Assembly (NCBI RefSeq): GCF_008039565.1
Contig: NZ_VDUX01000002.1
Coordinates: forward strand, 248,001 to 312,000
Length of the DNA stretch: 64,000 nt
Direction: 5' to 3'
Source of the DNA: Aeromicrobium terrae
GTDB taxonomy: Bacteria > Actinomycetota > Actinomycetes > Propionibacteriales > Nocardioidaceae
The notes under the pieces were generated by a model. It was not told where the DNA came from. It was given only the letters and a program-made list of their open reading frames with translations, and ran no database searches. The translations under genes were made by a program, and so were the position numbers. Each line of letters opens with the position of its first letter. The stretch's first letter is position 1. Of this stretch, positions 19,831-29,073 are shown piece after piece.

Positions 19831-20316
19831 TCAGGCCGCGAGGGCGCCGCGCAGGCGCCCGATGAAGCCGAGGGGTCGGTCGTCGGCCTCCGCCGGAGCG
19901 GCGAGGGCCGCGTCACGGGCGGCGTCGACGATCTGCTGACCGGGCACACCCGAGGCCTCCGCGAGGAAGGCGCGCTCGAGGCCGAAGGCCTTGGTGAGCT
20001 CGGGACGGTGCGCGTTCGCGTCCAGCAGGGCGCGGGCGCCGGGCATGGCCTCGGCAGCGCGGATCCAGGCCGTGATCGCGGTCATCTCGGAGGTGTCGTC
20101 GCCCTCGGTGAGCTGGAGCTCCATCTGGCCGTTCAGGCGCTGGAACCACATCAGCTGCACGTCGAGGAGCAGGTCGGTGGCGTCGTCGAAGACCTCGCGG
20201 GCCTCCGGGACGGCGGTGAAGACGTCGTCGACGGTCAGCTCGTCGCGGCGCCGGTCGGCGAGCGCGAGGACCTCCCGCAGGACGGGCTTGCGACGGTTGT
20301 AGGCATCCCAGGTCAT
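19831..20316 (-). CDS. Conserved hypothetical, helical cytosolic protein
   Basis: The ATG at 20316 is preceded by AAGGAG at ideal spacing, giving 161 residues (MTWDAYNRRKPVLREV). The composition is rich in Ala, Glu, Asp and Leu, with no membrane segment or signal. Predicted helices cover most of the chain, ending in the basic-hydrophobic LGFIGRLRGAL. I do not recognise the family. It is divergent from a TetR regulator, with a 28-bp dyad in between, so it is the likely direct target of that regulator. Confidence 0.7.
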   Translation of the reverse strand: MTWDAYNRRKPVLREVLALADRRRDELTVDDVFTAVPEAREVFDDATDLLLDVQLMWFQRLNGQMELQLTEGDDTSEMTAITAWIRAAEAMPGARALLDANAHRPELTKAFGLERAFLAEASGVPGQQIVDAARDAALAAPAEADDRPLGFIGRLRGALAA

Positions 20317-20349
20317 GGTGTGCTCCTTGTTCGCGCTTGCCCAAGAGTC

Positions 20350-20377
20350 CATACTCTCGGTACGTACTCTCAGTATG
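20350..20377. promoter_or_regulatory. 28-bp dyad, probable TetR operator
   Basis: The sequence is an imperfect palindrome of the form CATACT-N4-GTAC-GTAC-N4-AGTATG, centred between 20363 and 20364. It sits between the divergent hypothetical gene and the TetR gene, the usual position and size of a TetR dimer site. A related half site, CGGTATGTGA, lies at 20407-20416. Confidence 0.6.
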
Positions 20378-20447
20378 TTGGGTGCCTCGGCCGGAGACAA
20401 ACCGTCGGTATGTGATGCGCACCACCACGTGGTTACGATGACGATCT

Positions 20448-21125
20448 ATGCCGAGCACACCCAAGGTCTCGCCGGGCACGGTCCTCCGGGCCGCCCGCAA
20501 GTCCACCCGACGCCAGGACTACTCCTCCGGCACCAAGCGCGCGCTCCTCGACAACGCGGCCACGCTGTTCGCCAGCCAGGGGTACGCGGGCACGTCGCTG
20601 GACGAGGTCGTCGCCGCCGCGCGGGTCACCAAGGGCGCTCTGTACCACCACTTCCCGAGCAAGCTGGCCCTGTTCGAGAGCGTCTTCGAGCGCCTGCAGG
20701 AGAAGACCACCCAGACCATCGAGAAGAAGATCAGCAGGGTCAAGGACCCCTGGGAGCGCGCCACCATCGGCCTCGAGGCGTTCATGGAGGCGTGCCGCGA
20801 GCCGCAGTTCCGGCGCATCTGCCTGCAGGAGGCCCCCGTCGCGCTCGGTCACGAGCGCTGGACTGAGGCCGAGCGGGCCGCGTCCCTGGGCATCGTCCAG
20901 CGCACGGTCGACCAGCTGCTGGCCGACCTCGGCGGTGCCGGCGACCTCGGCGAGGCGTTCGGGATCGTCTTCTACGGCGCCATCAGGTCCGCGTCGGAGT
21001 ACGTGGCCGACGCCGACGACCCCGATCTCGCCGCTGCGCACGTCCAGGCCACGATCGGGGCGATCCTGGCCGGCATGCGGCTGCTGCCGTCGATCGGCGA
21101 GGCCTCCGTGCCCGAGGCGGGTTAG
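20448..21125 (+). CDS. TetR/AcrR-family transcriptional regulator
   Basis: The 225-residue protein has a 30-residue basic N-terminal extension, then the TetR helix-turn-helix. That segment reads ALLDNAATLFASQGYAGTS, DEVVAAARVTKGALYHHFPSK, so the recognition helix is the VTKGALYHHF part near residues 65-75. The C-terminal ligand-binding half shows no feature that would name the ligand. It probably represses itself and the divergent gene through the dyad at 20350. Its stop overlaps the convergent DUF3048 gene. Confidence 0.88.
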   Translation: MPSTPKVSPGTVLRAARKSTRRQDYSSGTKRALLDNAATLFASQGYAGTSLDEVVAAARVTKGALYHHFPSKLALFESVFERLQEKTTQTIEKKISRVKDPWERATIGLEAFMEACREPQFRRICLQEAPVALGHERWTEAERAASLGIVQRTVDQLLADLGGAGDLGEAFGIVFYGAIRSASEYVADADDPDLAAAHVQATIGAILAGMRLLPSIGEASVPEAG

Positions 21126-22138
21126 CCCAGGGCGAGCTTGCCGGCGCCCTTGGGCACCATCTCGAACCACACGTGGCCCGGGGTGATGGTCACGGGCTCG
21201 CCGTCCTTGCCGGTGAACCGGACCTGGCTGTCGAGCGACGACTTGTGCCAGGTGGTCTCCGTGGCCTCGTTCCCGTGCAGGATGACGGCGCGGCCGGTGC
21301 CCTTGATGATCGTCTCCGGCACGGGGTTGCCGGCGGGGTCGCGGTAGCCGGCGTCGCCGACCTTGCAGAACATCACGATCAGCGTGTCCGCGGCGAAGTC
21401 CTGCCCGCGGGCGGCGTGCCCGTTGGTGCGTTGCCAGGTCTTGCCGGCGAGCCTCCAGGTGGTGCGCGTGCCACCGGAGAACTTCACGGCCGCCTTCGTG
21501 GCCTTCTTCGGCGGCGCCGCGGAGGCAGAGGCGGAGGGTGACGGCTTCGCGCCGGGCGGCGTCCAGCTCAGGTACGGGCCCGGGATGTCGCGGACCTTGG
21601 CCTTCCGGTTGAGGCGCTGGAGGTTGATCATGCGGTTGTACGGGCGGCTCTTGGCCGGGTCGCTGCTGAAGCCGGGGGCGCCGTGGTCCTCGGAGAAGAC
21701 CTTCACGCCGGCCTTCTTCACGATGCGGTAGGTCTTCGGGGCGCCGCCTGACGCGACGATCTGGCCCGCGACGGGAGAGGCGATGCCGATGTCCGTGGCA
21801 CGCATCGAGCGGACGTGCCCGACGTTCTTGGGCAGCGTCGAGTAGTAGAAGGCGGCGAGGCGGGTGAGGCCGCCCTCGACGAGCTCCTCGACGACCATGT
21901 CGGCCCGGTTGAGCCCGTACTGTGGGGACCCGTTGGCGGTGTTCTCGATCTTCACCACGAAGACCGGGTTGTCCGGCCGGCCCTTGAGCGGCAGGCCCGT
22001 GACCGGCGAGATCTCGACCAGCTTCTCGCTGGACCCCTTCTTCGCGGGATCGGCCTTCGGCTCGTCGTCGGACGACGACGAGCACCCCCCGGCCAGGAGT
22101 GCGAGGGCGACCAGAGACACGAGTCCACGCAGCTTCAT
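21122..22138 (-). CDS. DUF3048 (YerB-like) lipoprotein
   Basis: Starting at ATG 22138 (MKLRGLVSLVALALLAGGC) the protein has 338 residues and a lipobox ending at Cys19, so it should be lipid-anchored outside the membrane. A Ser/Asp-rich linker is followed by the DUF3048 domain. This includes NPVFVVKIENT, QYGLNRADMVVEELVEGGLTRLAAFY and VGHVRSMRATD. The C-terminal DUF3048 half holds the HVWFEMVP motif. A Pro/Ser/Ala-rich insert lies near residue 205. The function of YerB-type proteins is unknown, and cell-envelope association is the best guess. Confidence 0.85.
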   Translation of the reverse strand: MKLRGLVSLVALALLAGGCSSSSDDEPKADPAKKGSSEKLVEISPVTGLPLKGRPDNPVFVVKIENTANGSPQYGLNRADMVVEELVEGGLTRLAAFYYSTLPKNVGHVRSMRATDIGIASPVAGQIVASGGAPKTYRIVKKAGVKVFSEDHGAPGFSSDPAKSRPYNRMINLQRLNRKAKVRDIPGPYLSWTPPGAKPSPSASASAAPPKKATKAAVKFSGGTRTTWRLAGKTWQRTNGHAARGQDFAADTLIVMFCKVGDAGYRDPAGNPVPETIIKGTGRAVILHGNEATETTWHKSSLDSQVRFTGKDGEPVTITPGHVWFEMVPKGAGKLALG

Positions 22139-22190
22139 GCGGCCCAGCATGCCTCAGGCGTGGATCCGTTCCGGGTACCCCCCTCGGCGC

Positions 22191-22295
22191 GCCCGGCGGG
22201 GGTTCCGGGCCGTGGGCGGACGACAGCCCGGCGGGGGTTCCGGGCCGTGGGCGGACGACAGCCCGGCGGGGGTTCCGGGCCGTGGGCGGACGACA
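22191..22295 (+). repeat. Three exact tandem 35-bp copies of the GC-rich element
   Basis: Units begin at 22191, 22226 and 22261 and are identical over 35 bases. Each contains GGCGGGGGT, TCCGGGCC, GTGGGCGG and ends ACGACA. They fill about half of the 196-base gap between the lipoprotein and lhr and end 39 bases before the lhr start. The unit matches the single copies inside lhr, mec and cysO except for T in place of G after GGGGGT. Confidence 0.95.
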
Positions 22296-22334
22296 GCACA
22301 GCGGGTGTCTGACGTTGCTGGAACGATGGAGCGT

Positions 22335-25300
22335 ATGTCCCCCCTCGACCGCTTCGCGCCGGCCACGCGCGAGTGGTTCTCCCAGACCTTCGCGGCCCCC
22401 ACGGCCGCGCAGGCGGGGGCGTGGGAGGGGCTCGACGCGGGCGACCATGTGCTGGTCGTCGCGCCCACCGGGTCGGGCAAGACGCTGGCCGCGTTCCTGT
22501 CGAGCATCGACCGGCTGCTTCATGAGCCCAAGGGCGGCGGGGGTGCTGGGCCACGGGCGGCTGATGGGCAGAGCACCCGGGTCCTCTACATCTCGCCGCT
22601 GAAGGCGCTGGCGGTCGACGTCGAGCGGAACCTGCGGTCGCCGCTCGTCGGCATCACCCAGGCCGGGGTGCGTCGCGGCGAGCCGTTCCACGACGTCGCG
22701 GTCGGCGTCCGGTCCGGCGACACCACGCAGCAGGAGCGCCGACGCCTGGTCAGCCAGCCGCCCGACATCCTCATCACCACCCCGGAGTCGCTGTTCCTGA
22801 TGCTCACCTCGGCGGCGCGGGAGTCGCTGCTGAGCGTCGACACGGTCATCGTCGACGAGGTGCACGCCGTGGCCGGCACCAAGCGCGGCGCGCACCTGGC
22901 CCTGTCGCTGGAGCGCCTCGACGCGCTGCTCGACAAGCCCGCGCGGCGCATCGGGTTGAGCGCCACCGTGCGTCCGCACGAGGAGGTCGCCCGGTTCCTC
23001 GGCGGCCGCGCGCCGGTCCGCATCGTCGCGCCGGAGAGCGAGACGCTGCTCGACCTCGCCGTCAACGTCGCCGTCGACGACATGACCGACCTCGGCGAGG
23101 CGGGCTCCATCTGGCCGCACGTCGAGAACGACCTCATCGACCGCGTGCTGGCGGTCCGCTCCACCATCGTCTTCTGCAACTCCCGCGGCCAGGCCGAGCG
23201 ACTCACCGCCCACCTCAACGAGGCGTACGCGGAGCGGCTCGGCATCGAGAAGCCGGACGACTCCACCCGGCCACCCGCCCAGCTGATGGGTGGAAGCGCC
23301 ACCTCCTCCGGCGCCGAGCCGGTGCTGGCGCGAGCGCACCACGGCTCCGTCAGCAAGGAGCAGCGGGCCGTCATCGAGGACGACCTCAAGTCCGGTCGGC
23401 TGCGGTGCGTGGTCGCCACCTCGAGCCTCGAGCTGGGCATCGACATGGGTGCCGTCGACCTCGTCGTGCAGGTCTCCACCCCTCCGTCGGTGGCCAGCGG
23501 CCTCCAGCGCGTCGGCCGCGCCGGTCACCAGGTCGGTGAGGTCAGCCGCGGCGTCGTCTATCCGACGTCGAGGCACGACCTCGTCGGGTCCGCCGTCACG
23601 GCCGAGCGCATGCGCGCCGGCCTCATCGAGCAGCTCGTCGTCCCGGCCAACCCGCTCGACGTCCTCGCCCAGCAGACCGTCGCCGCCACCGCGCTCGAGC
23701 CCGTCGACGTCGAGGAGTGGTTCGACGTCGTCCGCCGCGCCGCCCCGTACGCCTCGCTCCCCCGGTCGGCCTACGACGCCACGCTCGACCTGCTGTCCGG
23801 CCGCTACCCGTCCGACGGCTTCGCCGAGCTCCGGCCGCGGGTCGTGTGGGACCGCGACGCCGGCACCCTCACGGGGCGTCCCGGCGCGCAGCGCCTCGCC
23901 GTCACCAGCGGCGGCACCATCCCCGACCGCGGCATGTTCGCCGTGACCCTGGCGGAGGGGGTGGAGGACCCCGGCGGGGGTGCCGGGCCCCGGGCGGCGA
24001 ACAGCAGAGCGCCGAGACGAGTCGGCGAGCTCGACGAGGAGATGGTCTACGAGTCCCGCGTCAACGACGTCTTCGCGCTCGGCGCCACCAGCTGGCGGAT
24101 CCAGGAGATCACCCACGACCGGGTGGTCGTCACCCCGGCGTTCGGCGAGCCGGCTCGACTGCCGTTCTGGAAGGGCGACGCCATCGGCCGTCCGTACGAG
24201 CTGGGCGAGGCCATCGGCGCGTTCGTGCGCGAGCGGCTCTCGGGCGAGCGGCCCGACCACCTCGACGATCGCGCGCACGCCAACCTCGCCGGCTTCATCA
24301 AGGAGCAGCGCGAGGCGGCCGGGGTCGTGCCCACCGACCGCACCCTCGTCGTCGAGCGGTTCCACGACGAGCTCGGCGACTGGCGGGTCGTGCTGCTCTC
24401 GCCGTACGGCCGCCGGGTCCACGCCCCGTGGGCGCTCGCGGTCGGGGCCCGCATCCAGGAACGGTTCGGCATCGATGGCTCGGTCGTCGCGTCCGACGAC
24501 GGCATCGTCGCCCGGCTGCCCGACGTCGGCGACGGCAATCCACCCGATCCCGGCGGGGGTGCCGGGCCGTGGGCGGCAGATGGATTCGCTGAGATCTTCG
24601 TCTTCGAGCCGGACGAGCTGGAGAAGATCGTCACCGCCGAGGTGGGTGGATCGGCGCTGTTCGCGTCCCGGTTCCGCGAGTGCGCGGCCCGCGCCCTGCT
24701 GCTGCCGCGGCGCAACCCCGGCGCCCGCGCGCCCCTCTGGCAGCAGCGGCAACGCGCGGCCCAGCTGCTCGACGTCGCGCGCGAGCACGCCGACTTCCCG
24801 ATCCTGCTGGAGACGGCGCGGGAGTGCCTGCAGGACGTCTACGACCTCCCGGCGCTCGCCACGCTGGCCCGGCGCATCGCGTCGCGCGAGGTGCAGATCG
24901 CCGAGGTCACGACCGAGCGGGCGTCACCGTTCGCCCAGACCCTGTTGTTCGGGTACGTCGCGTCCTTCCTCTACGAGGGCGACACCCCGCTCGCCGAGCG
25001 CCGCGCAGCCGCCCTGACCCTCGACCCCACCCTGCTCGCGGAGCTGCTGGGCCGGGCGGAGCTGCGTGAGCTGCTGGACCCGGAGGTGCTGGAGCACACC
25101 GAGGCGGAGCTGCAGCGCCTGGCGGCCGATCGCCGGGCCAAGGGCGTCGAGGGCGCGGCCGACCTCCTGCGTCAGCTCGGACCACTCACCACGGCCGAGG
25201 TGCAGGCCCGGCTCGTCGAGGGCGACGCTGCCGCCTTCCTCGCCGAGCTGCGCGACGCCCGGCGCGCCATCGAGGTCGCCGTCGCCGGCGAGACCCGGTG

Positions 25301-26852
25301 GGCGGCGGTCGAGGACGCCGGCCGGCTCCGCGACGCCCTCGGTGCGGCGATCCCGCTCGGCGTCGCCGAGGCGCACCTGACCCCGGTCAACGACCCGCTC
25401 GCCGACCTGCTGTCCCGCCACGCGCGCACGCACGGCCCGTTCACGACCGCCGAGGCAGCCACTCGGTTCGGGCTCGGCACCGCGGTCGTCGGCGACGTCC
25501 TGAAGCGACTGGCCCGCGACGGCCGCCTCACCGAGGGCGAGTTCCGACCGCAGACCACCGGCGCGGAGTGGGTCGAGCCCGGCGTGCTCCGCCGGCTGCG
25601 GAGTCGTTCTCTCGCCGCCGCCCGGCAGCAGGTCGAGCCGGTCGAGCCGGTGGCCATGGCCCGCTTCCTGCCCGCGTGGCAAGGCGTCGGGTCGCAGACG
25701 CGAGGGGCCGAGGGGGTCCTCTCGGCCATCGACCAGCTGGCCGGCGTCGCACTGCCCGCCTCAGCCTGGGAGAGCCTCGTGCTCCCTGCACGCGTCGCCG
25801 ACTACTCCCCCGCCATGCTCGACGAGCTGCTCGCCGCGGGCGACGTCGTCTGGACCGGCGCGGGCAGCCTGCCCGGCCGCGACGGGTGGATCCAGCTGCA
25901 CCCGGCCGACCTCGTGCTCCCCGCCCAGCGCGACGTCGTCGAGCCCGACGAGCTCGGCGCCCAGCTGCTCGAGGCCCTCGACGGCGGTGGCGCGTTCCTG
26001 TTCCGCCAGATGATGGCATCAGTCTCTGAGACCGATACGTCGTTGCTCACCGAGGCGCTGTGGCAGCTCGTCTGGGACGGCCGTGTCGCGGGAGACTCGT
26101 TCGCCCCGGTGCGCGCCCGCCTCAGCCGGTCATCGCGTGCCCGGATCCGCGGCCGCGCCGTGCGCGCCACACCGCCCACCGTGTCCGGCCGGTGGTTCCG
26201 GCTCGAGCCCACGCACGCCGACCCCACCCGCCGCCAGCTGGCCCGCACCGAGGCGCTGCTCGCCCGCTACGGCGTCGTCACGCGCGGGTCGGTCGTCGCC
26301 GAGCAGACGCCGGGCGGGTTCTCGGCCAGCTACCGCGTGCTCCGCGAGCTCGAGCAGACCGGCGCGTGCCTACGCGGCTACTACGTCGACACGCTCGGCG
26401 CCGCGCAGTTCGCGGCGCCTGCCACCGTCGACCGCCTCCGCTCGTTCCAGAGAGACCCGGCCGACGAGGTCGACGCCGTCGTGCTGGCCGCGACGGACCC
26501 CGCCAACCCGTTCGGTGCGGCACTGCCGTGGCCGGAGGTACACGACGCCGAGGGCTCCAGCCGGCACCGGCCGGCGCGCAAGGCCGGGGCCGTCGTCGTG
26601 CTGCACGACGGCCACGCCGTGCTGTTCGTCGAGCGGGGCGGCCGCACCGTGCTGGTCCTGGACGAGGACCCTGAGCGACTCGGTCCCGCCGCCCGCGCGC
26701 TGGCCGCCGCGGTCCGCACGCGGCGCATCGACCGCCTCACCATCGAGTCCGCCGGCGGACGCCCTGTCTCGGACACCGACCTCGGTGCGGCCCTGCGCGA
26801 GGCCGGCTTCGACCTCCACCCCAAGGGCCTCAGGCTCGATGCCCGAAGGTGA
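22335..26852 (+). CDS. lhr: Giant ATP-dependent helicase Lhr
   Basis: Lhr is a very large SF2 3'-5' helicase involved in DNA repair in mycobacteria. From ATG 22335 (an in-frame ATG at 22326 is possible) the chain is 1505 residues. Motif I is APTGSGKT (43-50), motif II is DEVH (174-177), and the second RecA domain includes SSLELGIDMGAVD and RVGRAGHQ. The winged-helix domain is followed by GELDEEMVYESR, typical of Lhr, and the long Lhr-C region follows. Three extra glycine-proline segments at about residues 67-79, 546-557 and 739-750 are encoded by copies of the GC-rich element. The nei gene overlaps its 3' end by 14 bases. Confidence 0.95.
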   Translation: MSPLDRFAPATREWFSQTFAAPTAAQAGAWEGLDAGDHVLVVAPTGSGKTLAAFLSSIDRLLHEPKGGGGAGPRAADGQSTRVLYISPLKALAVDVERNLRSPLVGITQAGVRRGEPFHDVAVGVRSGDTTQQERRRLVSQPPDILITTPESLFLMLTSAARESLLSVDTVIVDEVHAVAGTKRGAHLALSLERLDALLDKPARRIGLSATVRPHEEVARFLGGRAPVRIVAPESETLLDLAVNVAVDDMTDLGEAGSIWPHVENDLIDRVLAVRSTIVFCNSRGQAERLTAHLNEAYAERLGIEKPDDSTRPPAQLMGGSATSSGAEPVLARAHHGSVSKEQRAVIEDDLKSGRLRCVVATSSLELGIDMGAVDLVVQVSTPPSVASGLQRVGRAGHQVGEVSRGVVYPTSRHDLVGSAVTAERMRAGLIEQLVVPANPLDVLAQQTVAATALEPVDVEEWFDVVRRAAPYASLPRSAYDATLDLLSGRYPSDGFAELRPRVVWDRDAGTLTGRPGAQRLAVTSGGTIPDRGMFAVTLAEGVEDPGGGAGPRAANSRAPRRVGELDEEMVYESRVNDVFALGATSWRIQEITHDRVVVTPAFGEPARLPFWKGDAIGRPYELGEAIGAFVRERLSGERPDHLDDRAHANLAGFIKEQREAAGVVPTDRTLVVERFHDELGDWRVVLLSPYGRRVHAPWALAVGARIQERFGIDGSVVASDDGIVARLPDVGDGNPPDPGGGAGPWAADGFAEIFVFEPDELEKIVTAEVGGSALFASRFRECAARALLLPRRNPGARAPLWQQRQRAAQLLDVAREHADFPILLETARECLQDVYDLPALATLARRIASREVQIAEVTTERASPFAQTLLFGYVASFLYEGDTPLAERRAAALTLDPTLLAELLGRAELRELLDPEVLEHTEAELQRLAADRRAKGVEGAADLLRQLGPLTTAEVQARLVEGDAAAFLAELRDARRAIEVAVAGETRWAAVEDAGRLRDALGAAIPLGVAEAHLTPVNDPLADLLSRHARTHGPFTTAEAATRFGLGTAVVGDVLKRLARDGRLTEGEFRPQTTGAEWVEPGVLRRLRSRSLAAARQQVEPVEPVAMARFLPAWQGVGSQTRGAEGVLSAIDQLAGVALPASAWESLVLPARVADYSPAMLDELLAAGDVVWTGAGSLPGRDGWIQLHPADLVLPAQRDVVEPDELGAQLLEALDGGGAFLFRQMMASVSETDTSLLTEALWQLVWDGRVAGDSFAPVRARLSRSSRARIRGRAVRATPPTVSGRWFRLEPTHADPTRRQLARTEALLARYGVVTRGSVVAEQTPGGFSASYRVLRELEQTGACLRGYYVDTLGAAQFAAPATVDRLRSFQRDPADEVDAVVLAATDPANPFGAALPWPEVHDAEGSSRHRPARKAGAVVVLHDGHAVLFVERGGRTVLVLDEDPERLGPAARALAAAVRTRRIDRLTIESAGGRPVSDTDLGAALREAGFDLHPKGLRLDARR
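22536..22567 (+). repeat. GC-rich element inside lhr, copy 1
   Basis: The copy reads GGCGGGGGT, GCTGGGCC, ACGGGCGG, CTGATGG. It is in frame and encodes GGAGPRAADG between the first ATPase helix and the conserved RVLYISPLKAL strand. Lhr proteins normally have a short variable loop here. Confidence 0.85.
23973..24004 (+). repeat. GC-rich element inside lhr, copy 2
   Basis: The copy reads GGCGGGGGT, GCCGGGCC, CCGGGCGG, CGAACAG. It is in frame and encodes GGGAGPRAANS, placed just before the conserved VGELDEEMVYESR segment. Confidence 0.85.
24552..24583 (+). repeat. GC-rich element inside lhr, copy 3
   Basis: The copy reads GGCGGGGGT, GCCGGGCC, GTGGGCGG, CAGATGG. It is in frame and encodes [11 protein letters not shown] between DVGDGNPPDP and EIFVFEPDELE. 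It shares 28 identical bases with the copy in mec, 15 kb away. Confidence 0.9.
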
Positions 26853-27618
26853 CACCGTCTGGCAGGCGGCCCGTCGCCTGCGGGAAGCCCTCGAGGGCCG
26901 TGAGCTGACCCGCTCGGACTTCCGGGTGCCGCAGTGGGCCACCCTCGACCTGAGCGGCCAGGTGGTCGACGAGGTGGTGAGCCGCGGCAAGCACCTGTTC
27001 ACCCGCGTGGGCGAGGTCTCCATCCACACGCATCTGAAGATGGAGGGCGTCTGGCACGTCTACCGGCACGGAGACAGGTGGCGTCGACCCGCGCACATGG
27101 CCCGACTCGTGCTCGAGACCGCTGAGCACCAGGCCGTGGGGTTCTCGCTCGGCATCGTCGAGGTGCTGCAGCGCGACGCCGAGGACGACGCCATGAGCTG
27201 GCTCGGTCCCGACATGCTCGGGCCCGACTGGTCGCTCGAGGAGGCCGTCGCTCGCATCCAGGCTGACCCGGACCGGCCCGTCTTCCTGGCCCTGCACGAC
27301 CAGCGGAACCTCGCCGGGTTCGGCAACGAGTACGTCAACGAGATCTGCTTCCTGCACGGGCTGCTGCCCACCCGGCCGGTCCGCGACGTGCCCGACATCG
27401 GCCACGTGGTCGACCGCGGCCGCAGGCTCCTGGTCGCCAACCGTGAACGCGTCGGGCGGGTCTTCACCGGCGACGCGCACCGCGGCGCGTCCACCTGGGT
27501 CTACGGGCGGTCCAAGCGTCCGTGCCGGCGCTGCGGCACCCGGATCCAGGAGGGCGAGCTCGGCGACGACCCGCTCAGGCGGCGCGTCGTGTACTGGTGT
27601 CCGCGCTGCCAGACCTGA
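26839..27618 (+). CDS. nei: Fpg/Nei family DNA glycosylase (endonuclease VIII)
   Basis: The ATG at 26839, inside the lhr 3' end, gives 259 residues beginning MPEGDTVW. After Met removal the N-terminal Pro with Glu next to it is the catalytic pair of this family. The H2TH region is seen in DQRNLAGFGNEYVNEICF, and the C-terminal zinc finger has CRRC and CPRC (about residues 229-257). The family excises oxidised pyrimidines and nicks at abasic sites. Coupling to lhr through overlap suggests a shared repair role. The last 44 bases overlap the convergent monooxygenase gene. Confidence 0.92.
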   Translation: MPEGDTVWQAARRLREALEGRELTRSDFRVPQWATLDLSGQVVDEVVSRGKHLFTRVGEVSIHTHLKMEGVWHVYRHGDRWRRPAHMARLVLETAEHQAVGFSLGIVEVLQRDAEDDAMSWLGPDMLGPDWSLEEAVARIQADPDRPVFLALHDQRNLAGFGNEYVNEICFLHGLLPTRPVRDVPDIGHVVDRGRRLLVANRERVGRVFTGDAHRGASTWVYGRSKRPCRRCGTRIQEGELGDDPLRRRVVYWCPRCQT

Positions 27619-29056
27619 CCTGCCACACCATCGCGTCGTCGAGGTCGGTGCGGCGGTGGTCCCAGGCGTCGAGGAACCAGTTCTGCCGGATCGTCCACGG
27701 GCTCTCCGAGCCCTGCTGGGGCAGCAGGTGCTTCACCCGCTGCACGTAGCCGGACTTCAGGTCGAGGATGGGCGCGGGCTCACCGGAGGCCCCGGCCGGG
27801 TCGGGCATGCCGTAGGCGTAGCCCTTCTCGTCCATGTGGTTGAGCAGGCGGGCCACGTACTGCGACGTGAGGTCGGCGCGCAGGGTCCAGGAGGCGTTCG
27901 TGTAGCCGACGCACCACGCGAAGTTCGGGATGCCGCTGAACATCATCCCCTTGTAGGTGAACGTCTCGTGCGGGTCGATGACCCGGCCGTCGACGACCAC
28001 GTCGATCTGCCCGAACGTCACCACCTGCAGGCCGGTGGCGGTGACCACGATGTCGGCGTCGAGGTGCTCGCCGGACTCCAGGTCGATGCCGGTCTCGGTG
28101 AACGTCTTGATGTGGTCCGTGACGATCGAGGCCTTGCCGCGCCGCAGCGTCCGGAACAGGTCGCCGTCGGGAACGATGCACAGGCGCTGGTCCCAGGGGT
28201 TGTAGTGGGGCGAGAGGTGCTTGCGGTCGAAGCCCTCCGGCAGCCGCCGGTCGGCCATCCGCATCAGCACCTTGCGCGCCAGCTTCGGGAACCGCTGGCA
28301 GAACACGTAGAACCCGATGGCCATCGCCGCGTTCTTGATCCGGGTCAGCCGGTGCGCCAGCCCGTTCGGGAGCACCCGGCGCATGGCCTTCGCGATCGGG
28401 TCCCGCTTCGGCAGCGCGGTGATGTACGTGGGCGACCGCTGCAGCATCGTCACGTGCTTGGTCCGGTCGGCCATCGACGGGATCAGCGTCACGGCGGTGG
28501 CGCCCGACCCGATGACGACGACCTCCTTGCCGTCGTAATCGAGGTCCTCCGGCCAGAACTGCGGGTGCACCACCTGGCCCTGGAAGTCGTCCAGACCCGG
28601 GAAGTCCGGCGTGAAGCCCTCGTCGTAGGAGTAGTAGCCGCTGCACAGGTAGAGGAACGACGCGGTCAGCTCGACCGAGCCGTCATCGGTGCTGGCCTCC
28701 ACGGTCCAGCGCGCGTCGTCCGACGACCACGACGCCCGCGTGACCCGGTGGCCGAAGCGGATGTGCTGGTCGATGCCGTTCTCGCGGGCGGTCTCCTCGA
28801 TGTACGCCCGGATGTCAGAGCCGTCGGCGATGGAGTTCTCGTGCGTCCACGGCTTGTACGGGAAGCTCAACGTGTACATGTCCGAGTCCGAGCGGATGCC
28901 GGGGTACCGGAACAGGTCCCACGTGCCGCCCATCGCCTGGCGCGACTCGAGGATCGCGTAGGTCTTGCCCTCGGTCATCGTCTGCAGCCGGTAGGCCGCC
29001 CCGATGCCGGACAGCCCGGCTCCCACGATCAGGACGTCGACGTGGTCCGTGCCCAT
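27575..29056 (-). CDS. FAD-dependent Baeyer-Villiger-type monooxygenase
   Basis: The 493-residue protein starts at ATG 29056. It has an N-terminal FAD Rossmann motif (VGAGLSGIGAAYRL, residues 10-23), GGTWDLFRYPGIRSD, and the BVMO fingerprint FxGxxxHxxxW as FQGQVVHPQFW. The NADPH-binding motif is VIGSGATA. It is closest in layout to the EthA/MymA class, which oxidises ketones and activates thioamide prodrugs. The true substrate is unknown. A GAGGAG site precedes the start, and a 13-bp palindrome lies just upstream. No TetR gene adjoins it, unlike ethA-ethR. Confidence 0.9.
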   Translation of the reverse strand: MGTDHVDVLIVGAGLSGIGAAYRLQTMTEGKTYAILESRQAMGGTWDLFRYPGIRSDSDMYTLSFPYKPWTHENSIADGSDIRAYIEETARENGIDQHIRFGHRVTRASWSSDDARWTVEASTDDGSVELTASFLYLCSGYYSYDEGFTPDFPGLDDFQGQVVHPQFWPEDLDYDGKEVVVIGSGATAVTLIPSMADRTKHVTMLQRSPTYITALPKRDPIAKAMRRVLPNGLAHRLTRIKNAAMAIGFYVFCQRFPKLARKVLMRMADRRLPEGFDRKHLSPHYNPWDQRLCIVPDGDLFRTLRRGKASIVTDHIKTFTETGIDLESGEHLDADIVVTATGLQVVTFGQIDVVVDGRVIDPHETFTYKGMMFSGIPNFAWCVGYTNASWTLRADLTSQYVARLLNHMDEKGYAYGMPDPAGASGEPAPILDLKSGYVQRVKHLLPQQGSESPWTIRQNWFLDAWDHRRTDLDDAMVWQVRSGSADTSTRRAA

Positions 29057-29073
29057 GGCGCTCCTCGATTGAG

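Noticed and set aside
22191..22295. Three exact 35-base direct repeats as a CRISPR array
   Set aside because: The units are directly adjacent with no spacers, and no cas genes are near.
20433..24788. A 1451-codon minus-strand frame running through the TetR, lipoprotein and lhr region
   Set aside because: It is a GC-driven shadow of TetR and lhr, with low-complexity composition and no family signature.
27575..29056. An ethA-ethR type arrangement
   Set aside because: No TetR gene is adjacent to the monooxygenase. The nearest TetR gene is 6 kb away, so the pairing is only a hypothesis.
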